From NCBI GenBank assembly GCA_028023455.1, contig JAQFVV010012512.1, positions 3,385,935-3,449,934 of the forward strand: DNA of 64,000 nt. The letters run 5' to 3'. The translations under genes and the position numbers were made by a program. Source of the DNA: Epiperipatus broadwayi. Its lineage: Eukaryota > Onychophora > Udeonychophora > Euonychophora > Peripatidae. A model generated the notes under the pieces. That model had not been told where the DNA came from. It searched no databases and was given only the letters and a program-made list of their open reading frames with translations. This document shows, piece by piece, positions 51,920-61,271 of the stretch (position 1 is the first letter of the stretch; every line of letters begins with the position of its first letter).

Positions 51920-52237
51920 ATGTTTGAATGGGCTTACGCTGGAGTGAATGGTTCGCTTGCTGGGAACGGTGGTCCAGAATGTGCCAATTTTTTAAGCTTA
52001 AGGCAACGCTTTCTGGAGAGTATTTTGGCGATAATTTTAGCTATCTGTGAAATAAGTTGGGCATTTAAACGGACTGCTTTACCGGAAATTAAACCTGTGG
52101 AAGGATTTGACCGACGAGGGAGAAGATTCTTTTTGGTGCTTATGTGTATAACATTTGGTATTGAAATTGGATTTAAATTTGCTACACAAACTGTAATATA
52201 TCTTTTAAATCCATGTCACATAGTTACGGCTATCCAG
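51920..52237 (+). CDS. TMEM164: TMEM164 orthologue, first coding exon
   Basis: TMEM164 is a multi-pass membrane protein, described in mammals as an acyltransferase that makes arachidonoyl ether phospholipids. This exon encodes residues 1-106 and ends at CAG/GTAAGT in phase 0. Shared landmarks are LAGNGGPEC (residues 13-21), matching human FAGNGGPDC; a hydrophobic segment at about 31-49; a second at about 69-88 containing ITFGIEIGFKFATQ; and VIYLLNPCHIVT (92-103), matching human VIYLLNPCHLVT. The NPCH cysteine is residue 99. A TGA lies in frame three codons upstream and A is at -3, so the start is well defined. The Arg-rich linker (64-69) is shorter than the human one. The remaining exons, about two thirds of the protein, are not in the window. 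Confidence 0.93.
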
Positions 52238-54620
52238 GTAAGTACGAATTATTAAATTCAAATATTAATTATCTTGTTCAATATAAGATTAATAACAGTG
52301 ATAATTATTTCGTCAATATTTAGTAATAAAATTCTATAAATTTTACAAGTAATAAGTAATTATATCGATTTCTATAGTTATTTAAAATTTCTTTCATGCG
52401 AATAATATTAAAATCGCCATGTGCTGGGCTTATAATCAGGCCCGGCATTTGGAAGGAAGCATTGCTTCCGGACGTTACGAGGAAAATAAATTAAGTACTT
52501 TCCATCACAAAATTTTAATTTTTATTTATATTAAACATGTGCATATATATATGTGAATAGATCCCTAATTATTCCAAACATTTTGTGTGCGCGCACGAGT
52601 TTTAATTTAATCGTTTTCAGTTCTAAAGTATATACATTAATTTTAATCCAAATGTAATTTATGAGATTGTGTAGCCTTAAGATTTTTTCCAAAATTAATA
52701 AATTATAATTTTTTTTCATGTAAATTTCCTTTTTTTTTTTGCTTAACAAATTCGTTTTGGTTTCATATAATTTTATTTTTTTAGTATTTTGAAAGCACTA
52801 ATAAATAAGCCAGAAGTATTGTTTATTTTCGAGACTGTTTATGCGTCAATGTTTGTGTGTACGTGAAATATATGCCTTTTTATGTTTTGAAAATTATATG
52901 TAATATTTATTAAAATTAAGTATTTTCTGGGAGTCTTTTTTGATAGAGGGTTGTGTAGAAACTGGATAAATGTTAATATAGTTTGATAAAAGAGTATCAG
53001 AAATGTGTATAATTGAAAGTTTCTGGCGTTAGCCCAATCCGTGATCATACTCGATGATAGTTGATAATTGTTTATCACTTCCTAAATCCAATTTATTTTA
53101 GAAATGTAATATTTAGGATTACATTTTAATTTTACTTCCCATATTTCAATTTTATCTGCCACTATAAATAAAACATTCTTTTAGATTATAATTATCTATT
53201 TACTAATATAAATGTACAATGATAACACGTCTATATAATTTTTATAAAATGCAGTATTTTATTATACAATAATTGGGCAATTATTGTTTCTTTTGGAGGT
53301 TTTAAGATGCCGGAAATATATTCGGATTATCAATCTTGTTATTAATTAAATACCGTAGTTAATCTGTTAAGTGGGTTGATCGTTATGTGTTTCTCATGCG
53401 ATTAAACAACTATTAAAAATTATATATTTTAATCCGTAGCTAAATTAATGAAACGGTTGATTTTTTCCCTTTAAGGCGTTACATATTTATATGTTAAAAG
53501 ATCTTACGGAACGGATATTAACTGATTATTGACTCAAAAAGTATTCGCGCAAAGAACATTGGCATGACTATTTGATAGTTCCATCCATATAAACAGTGGT
53601 TGGATAAAATAATGGGGATACTTCTGATATTAAAGAACAATATATTCTTGATATTATGCACATAAATGAAATACTTAGCTAGTTTATATTTTTATCATTA
53701 TTACAAATATGACCCTAAGTAAGTAATGAAGAAATCTGAAGCGTTGGCAACAGTTTTATAAGTACTGAGAGGAGATACTAGGTCTTACTTTAAAAGAAGT
53801 CAAAGTGTTAGTATCGAAATAGTTCATCCACCAGTACTTATAATAGCTTAAACTGTTTAATATTTCAAAATTGATAGTTACAAGAACAGTGGTTGCATTC
53901 AGTAAAAGTGAGAGAATCAAGCCTTTTCAGAAGTCAGTGCTTACTACCAAACCATTTGATGTTATTAATGATCATATACAAAATGCAAAAACTCAACAAA
54001 ACAAATAATCAGAAATATCATCATCCATATGCACAGCCTCAATTGGCAAAGAATATTTATGCCTCAGCTCCCATTTTAAAACTACTAGTTTCTGATGAGA
54101 CTACCCTGATACAGAAATTGTGGGATCACCAACTTAAAAATTGGTTAGTAAATAACTAGTAGTGTGGTCTATTGAAGCATTGTTTATTCATTTCTCAACT
54201 GCTTTCTTTGACTGCTCTTTTTTCTGAATATTAAATGTGATGCAGAACTGTCATAATTTAGACATCTTTTTCATTGCAATTATTTATTTATTTGCATGGT
54301 TTTATTTTGGAGGATCAGGTTTATCCCATGATGCATACATTATTTTAAACAACACTTCATTTTTTTAAATACTTCAATTCATGCAGCATATAAAACCAGA
54401 TATTGATTTGAAAGTGTGAGGATAAGGTCATCCACTATGGTTGTTTCTAAATACGAAATGAGAGATTGACTAACATCTCTTACAAGAAATAGATTAATAT
54501 CTTATTAGAGGCAGTGAAAAATAATTCCATCTCACATTAAATACATATTTTTCTCACAAATGCTAGTCCTAGATCATATCTTAGATGTTTCTGCCAATTT
54601 GTTTGACCTATATGTGTGTA

Positions 54621-54916
54621 AATAATAAATAACTCTTATTATATGTAACTGAACAGGAAGTAACTGAAGTTTCCAATGAGTTATATAATGTAAATAAACT
54701 CAAAAGACAGAGGATATCACTTATTCTATAAATCTATATAATCAATAGATCAAATTCACTTCCTTATTTAAAATTATGTAAATAAACTAAGCATAAGTAA
54801 CAGCAAATATTAAGGGACAAATGGTATCATCTATCTTTTGAAAGTTTATTTACATTATGTAACTCATTAGATGTTTCAGTTACTTCCTGGTCAGTTATAT
54901 ATATCATTTATTATCT
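54621..54916. mobile_element. Foldback (MITE-like) element, about 95-bp arms
   Basis: The left arm (54621-54720) and right arm (54821-54916) are diverged inverted copies. Shared blocks include AATAATAAAT, ACAGGAAGTAACTGAA with CCAGGAAGTAACTGAA, and ATAATGTAAATAAACT in both. About 100 bp of unrelated AT-rich sequence lies between. No frame. Confidence 0.68.
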
Positions 54917-55275
54917 GGTCATTAAGCAGATGTTGTACATTATTTTAAACACTTTTTATCAAAGCATTGTATTTTTTTTTTCCAGTAAATTCTTCAGGTA
55001 TTTATATGTTTGCCATTCTTAAAGTCATCTTTCTCTTTTTTTTTCTCTTTTTCTTTTTTATTATGTATATTCCTGTCATTTCTTTTACAGATAGAATACA
55101 TTTAATCCAAAAATCTGTTATTCAAAAACTTGTACTATTTAAACAAAACTTTAATGATCTTTAACATTTTATAGTATGTAAATTATCTTATATACATTTA
55201 CAAACAAAATTAAAAGCAAAAACAAAATAGTTAATGCCTATAAACAACAATAATAATTGAATGGTTTGTTTGAGA

Positions 55276-55370
55276 GTTCACAGAAAGTTGAACATCGAAC
55301 ACTGACCTGCAACTTGTGGACTTATGCTTTATAATCCATAACTCTAGGGCTTAATTAAGCCATATAAAGC
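55276..55370 (-). repeat. tRNA-like SINE relic
   Basis: On the minus strand, TTATGGATTATAAAGCATAAG followed by GTCCACAAGTTGCAGGTC and a B-box-like GTGTTCGATGTTC. Fits a decayed tRNA head with A-box and B-box. Confidence 0.42.
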
Positions 55371-58049
55371 ACTTATGAAGTTATAAGCCTAACTGGAGTG
55401 AGCTTCCTGTTTGTTTCTATCTTAATAGAGTTTGGCGTAGAGTAATTATTTATTTTTGAAATATAAAAAAAATCATAAATTCAAAAAACTCTGGAATTCA
55501 GGATTTCTGATTAATAATGTTTGTATTTTTATATATATTTGCTTTAATGTGCCTATTTTTTTTTCTCCACAGCTATGTTGCCTTATATGCACTTTAATAA
55601 ATGATTTTCATAAGTGACGAGCTTTGAATTTTGCATGTCATACCTATTACTTCCTTATGTTTACATTGCATGGCATAGTGAAGAAAAATTGCATGCTACT
55701 AGTAAAGGCAGTATTATGTAAGCTGGAGTCATCTCATAGAACCATGTAATATTTTATTGTTTTTAAGTATTTCGCTGCTAATTGTTTGCTCATTTACTTA
55801 TTTCTGCCCTTAAATTTTTGAATTTTTTTACTCGTTATCTAATAGAAGCCATATACAAGATTGATTCCTTAAATTATTTTTAGACCTGAACAAAATTCAA
55901 CTCTCCCAGAGTTGACCTACATATTTTATCTAATCCAATATGTTACATTTGTACGGCTCAGTTTTATTGTAATAAATGTAAATTACCAATTGCTCATTAA
56001 GTTTTGATATTTGATTACAGAAATTTGTTTCTTTCAGTAATTGATTACAATGAATAAATCCTGGGTACACAGACCTTGTTTTGCCTGGTATGAGATTCTT
56101 TCACACTGATTTTCTCTAGCTGACCCAGTTTAATCCTTAAAACATTCCATTTGATAAGATGTCCTTTTTCATTTCTCTCTGGGAAACAGGTGGTGTTACT
56201 TCCATTTCCATAGCTAATGGCTGCTGCAAACAATGTTTCCATCTATCTTTTTCATCAATGAATTTATAAATCTTTCACATCTTTAGAGTCATTGTTCATA
56301 ACTTTTCTATCTCCTTTTACATTTGATCAGCAGCAGAAACTTAACAAAGCAAATAAAAAGTAAAGGCAAAATAAGAGATAATAAATATATAAAATAAATA
56401 AATTAAGGTTTATAAATAGATGTATATGCTGAATAACTGTTAGAGATGGGGAAAATGAAATAATATTATAAATACCAATATGATATGAAGTGTAACTAAA
56501 TAAATAATCAAATGGTTCAATAGTTCATTAGAAGTTTGAACACCAGAAATGACAGAACTGAGAATTATCTCCAAGACTATAAGCTCTGGAGTCTACTATT
56601 CTTTTAATCCCCTAAACCATGTAGGGAAATATGAGAAGTATAATCAATGAATGAAAAAGATTAAACCTAGCTATAGTGTCTTAGATGTTTGCTAAATTGA
56701 TATTCATTAATTATGAGTCCACAAGTAATTTTTATACAGTTAGCAACAATAGAGTAGCTCTTTTGTTTTCAGCTGCACAAGTCTTAGAGCAAAGCATAAC
56801 AGTCTGTGTCTCGGGACTCTCAGATATTAATTCTTATCTCAATCACATCTAATCTCTATAATGTGTGAGCTTTGTAACAAACCATTGTGTAATATTTGTA
56901 TTGAGTCTACTATAATTTAAGAATAAACTGCAATTTCTAGTATTCATGATTATATTATTACTTAATAAGATGCATAAATTTATAAATGATTTGAAGCTTT
57001 TTTTTTTAAAGAAAATTGATCAAGTGGATAGTGACTTTCTAGGCATATCCACTGGTGTTAAAAGATAGTATATAACTTACTTGTATCTTGCAATTTCTTC
57101 TGCAAAGTCTTACCTTATTTATTTTTATGCGAGAATGGATACATTCACAAATTTTTGGCTGGTAAACCAATTGTTGTAACATCACTTTTGCAAACAATAA
57201 AGGTTAATTTCCATCTTCCTTAGCATATCCTGTCTTGCATGACTGATCTTAAGAACCTTCTCTGATATATGGTTTGATAATCTTTTACTTATTTAAAAGT
57301 TACAAGAATAACTGTGTAGACTGTCAATTACAACAAATTATTTGTATTTCATGACAATTATTTAGTAAATTGTTCAGATATCAAATGATGTTCATGAATC
57401 AAAGTGACAGATGGGCCACAATACTTGTCATTTAGCCAGAGACATTTTACTGCTCCAAGAATTTTATAACTCGTGACTCACTCTCATCATTATGTTCATA
57501 TATATTCAGTGCATATTTAAATGGAAGACATTCAGAATCATGTCTAAATTGGTGCTAAGGATTAAACAAATAATAATAATAAATTTTAATCATGTGATGT
57601 TTTTCCCCTCTATGGGTTTTTCTTTTATCTGTCATACTTTTATAAATTAGATCTCATTTATTTTATTATCACATGATACTTGGTTTATTAAAATGTTATT
57701 TTTATGCCTGAAGAATCCAACCAGAAGGCAAGATAATTAAGCTGTGAAAAATCACTTGATTATTGTTGCTATAATCTAACATTTAACAAAAATTATGATA
57801 TCACATGTTAAATCATTCTGGATGAAAGTAGATTGGAGTATTTTGATAGTAGGATATTGTTTCCAACTCAGTGATAGTTAAGAGTCATAAAATATTGAAG
57901 TGCCTTCATCATTAACATGTATATTAACTAATATTTATGTTTATGTATGAAATTGTGGTATACATTCATTCCAATATCTTAGTTTTCAGAATTCTGAACA
58001 CATTTTCTTTCATTACATGTATATGCTATATAAATAAATCAACAACTCT

Positions 58050-58480
58050 GTCCCAAATGTAAATATCCAATACATAAATAAATATTACCTGGAGAAAAAA
58101 AATTTAAAAATAAAAAATAAAATACTAATTCACCAAGTGCTTTTGATGCTGTATACCAGAGTCATGATGATTAATTTAAACTGAATGATTAATATTTCGG
58201 TGCATGCTCAATGGGACACTCATATTACATTGATTAATGATGTCATTAGACTTAGCAAACTTCCTATCATCAGGCAATGTTGATTAATGATATCATGAAT
58301 CAATGTAATATGAGCATCCCATTGAACATGCACTGGAATATTAACCGTTCAGTTTAAATTAGTCACCATGAATCTGGTATACATTACGGAAAGCACTTGG
58401 GGAATTAGTATTTTATTTTTAAAATTTTTTACTCTGTGTAATATTTATATATGTATTAGATATTTGTATATGCTATATGT
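58050..58480. mobile_element. Foldback (MITE-like) element, about 190-bp arms
   Basis: The left arm (about 58057-58248) and right arm (about 58285-58480) are inverted copies over nearly their whole length. Shared blocks are AAATAAAATACTAATTC, CAAGTGCTTT, GTATACCAGA, TTAATTTAAACTGAA or near match, and CATATTACATTGATT. The loop is only about 36 bp. TATATGCTATA occurs near 58021 and near 58468, possibly a target duplication, although the left one is separated from the arm. Confidence 0.72.
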
Positions 58481-58489
58481 ACAAATATT

Positions 58490-58570
58490 GAAACATCCAT
58501 GATAAAGTAGAAGCACATCTGTTTATTGTTACCATGATCTGGATTTGAATCCCAGTCCAGTAAAACCTGA
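58490..58570 (+). repeat. tRNA-like SINE relic
   Basis: Plus strand AAAGTAGAAGCACATCTG precedes CTGGATTTGAATCCCAG, a B-box within a pairing T-arm (CTGG/CCAG). It starts just after the right arm of the 58.05-58.48 kb foldback element. Confidence 0.4.
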
Positions 58571-59426
58571 AATTTGTTTTTAAATTCCTATGAGATGTAG
58601 GATTTTTCTTCCAAATGGACAACCCATAGTCATTTGAATTAATAATCCAGTATTGGTTGGTAAAAAAATATCTAAATATTTTAAGCCTAATGATAAAATA
58701 AGAAGGAAAAATAGTCAAATCTTCACCACCCATTTACTGACAAACCCGGTGAATTATGTTTCTCCTTTACTGATCCTTTTTCTAGGTTATCGGAGAGGCT
58801 TTTGCCCTACAATGATCTAGCCTCAATTTTTTTTCCCCAGAAATTGGCTTTTATATAAATAGTCATGGGTTTATATATAATAAAATGACAGCTATATTGA
58901 TGCCTTATTTCATTTTCTGTATACATAAATTTAGTAGCTAGTTATTACATAATTGTATTGCCTTTTTGATTTAGTAAAGTGATAATATGGCAGATTGAAA
59001 ACAAGATATCTAAATTAGACCATTCTACCAGATGGTATTCTGAACAATATTTATTTGACAACAGTATTTTCATTATATAGTTTTAAAGCATATTCTAGAC
59101 CATCAGGTCTACACATTTGATTCCAGTTCTAAAAATTTTAGCACTTGAACATATGAACTATTATGCAATAAAGCTATTTATTCATATATATTGAGAATTA
59201 TTTCTTTTCATATTAGTTGCAGGATAACCTATATGTTAAATAGGAATTTCATTAGATCATATTTTCATGAAATGATCATGTGACAAATTTTGAAACTATT
59301 TTAATCATAAAAATATTATTATAAATGTTTAATTTTTGCTAGATAAGCTGTCAAAGAAAAAAAAGAATAATTTTTTTTTGTGTACTTTCATTTTTATAAA
59401 TGGAATATTTTATTTAAAAAAAAAAT

Positions 59427-61271
59427 GGTTGTTTTATAATAGCATGCTGAAACCGCCTGAGGGCGTTATTTCTATGCGATTGCACAGAAATATGCCATTT
59501 AGGTGGCCGCCTCTGCTATCGAACGTTCTATTTCTAATGTGTAAGCATAGAAATAGCCCATTTGTATATGGTGGTGGCTGTAATCTATTTCTGTGCTGAT
59601 GCACAGAAACATGATGTTTGTTAATCTGGCAGCAGAAGCTATCGTGTCAGCTTACAGCTCAGATTTGTGTTACGCATTTTTGATATACGATCAAATTTCA
59701 CTTTTGGGTACAGTATTGTGTGACAGTGGCTGGAATTCCGAATGTCAAAACTATTTTAATATTCATTAAGACCTTTTCCCCTCTCTATCTCCCATGTTTT
59801 CTGAAAGTCTACTAACAATTATGAGCATTGTCTCATGTTTCCATAGCCCACATTTCCTGCTCAAAAAATTCGACAAGTGCGGGTGCGAGCGCGATTTCCA
59901 TCAGATCACGATCGAAGTCACGTTTTTGCGAGAACACCTGCGAGCTTCATCAAATGTCTGAACTAAAGTTTCTGAAGATCAAAGTTTGGTATTTGCCTTG
60001 CTCCCGAACTGATGCCATCACCTTTCTACAGCAAAAGTATGGAGTAGTGGCATCTGTGAAGAAGTGTGTGTGTGTGGAGAAGAGATGACATTATACCATT
60101 GTGGAAGCTGCCACTTCAAATGCAAGGTCGGTTTGTGCGGATGTCGGTGTTCGATTCGCCAAGGGACGTGGCTGGAGGGATCGTGATGACAGTACGTTTC
60201 TTGTACTATTGGAGCCATGAGGAGCTGACAGTGTCAAGGGCCATCTCTGACTTGAACCTGTCTCCAGGCTTCCTTGTGCACTGGACCCATGAACTCTGTG
60301 AGCTCTGTTGCGAGAGCATAATGTCTCGGTCGTGCCGTCAAATCGGCAGTCTGGGCTCAATTGTTGAAGTTGACGAGACCTTGTTTAGCCAGCGAAAGAA
60401 CCACCAATAGAGCAGGGTTCTTCCACAGCAGTGGATCTTCGGCGGAGTGTGCCGTGAGACCATCGATTGCTTCATTGTGGCTGTTCCCTGTCGATCTGCA
60501 GCCACCCTTCGGTCGATTCAGGAAAACGTCAAACCTGGATCAACTATTTTCTCTGACTGCTGGAAGGGTTATCAAACCAAAGAGCTTGAAGCTGCAGGTT
60601 TTAAACACCTGACAGTAACAACTTGTGGACCCCAGCACAGGCGCGCATGCACACAGAACATCGAGCGCCTGTGGGGTCTGTTGAAATGGTGCAACAAGAA
60701 ACAGTGTGGCATAGCCAGACACTCACTGGATATCTACCTGGCTGAGTTTATGTGATGGCATGTGCACAAGGGGGAAGACATCACTTCCAGGCCCTATTAG
60801 TAGAGCTTCGAGTTGTTCCTGAATAGCCAAATAAGTTTGTTTGGTTAATTGTTATATATTTGACCGTTTAATGTAAATAAAGTTTTGTTGTTTTTAATGT
60901 AAAAAAAGTTATTCAACCTTCATTAATTAACTTGTTAACAATTCAAAGCCCCCCCCTCCTCTAAAAAAGTTGTTAGAAATATATTGATTTCATTGTTAAA
61001 TGAAAATATTTATTTGTAATTTTTAACAAAAAAAAATAATTTGGTAGAATACCAAACCGAAAATAAGTAATAAAAAGAATAAAAACTAATTACTTTTTAA
61101 ATTCATTTTGATTTTTTACATATTTTTTTTAAAGATTTATTTTTTTTACTTTTAATGTCATAAACAAACAAAAACAAAAAAAAACCTCCAGCCCTGGCAA
61201 CATTATATTTATCTTTGTTTACAAATCAACCACACCCTCAGATGGTTTCAACATGCTATTATAAAGCAACC
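59427..61271 (+). mobile_element. Merlin DNA transposon with degraded transposase
   Basis: A 1845-bp element with inverted terminal repeats of about 40 bp. Left and right ends differ at only a few sites, mostly transitions. It carries a transposase relic (59954-60800) whose catalytic region is clearly of the Merlin/IS1016 (IS1595-like) type. Left-end sequence, including three short hairpins, matches the element at 18713. The flanks are A-rich on both sides, so a target duplication cannot be judged. Confidence 0.85.
59954..60800 (+). pseudogene. Merlin transposase, broken
   Basis: Merlin transposases are DDE cut-and-paste enzymes related to bacterial IS1016. The N-terminal part (from ATG 59954) reads DAITFLQQKYGVV followed by Cys-rich zinc-ribbon-like sequence. 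The catalytic part reads IVEVDET (Asp codon 60372), GSTIFSDCWKGYQTKEL (Asp codon 60555) and NIERLWGLLKW (Glu codon 60663). Breaks visible: a two-base frame change at a GT repeat (60065-60076), a second frame change near 60183, an in-frame TAG at 60408 and a TGA at 60753 followed by further matching sequence. It should be inactive. Spacing from second Asp to Glu is 35 residues between them. Confidence 0.85.

Noticed and set aside
52435-52500. GC-rich CAGGCCCGGCATTTGG, like a hAT terminal repeat
   Set aside because: No matching inverted end or target duplication found nearby.
56045-56242. Minus-strand frame with NEKGHLIKWN and KVCVPRIYSL, faintly like a piggyBac transposase segment
   Set aside because: The resemblance rests on a few common residues, no catalytic Asp context is visible, and no TTAA-bounded ends were seen.
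60018-60360. Minus-strand frames in the Merlin element
   Set aside because: Antisense to the transposase relic; no independent support.
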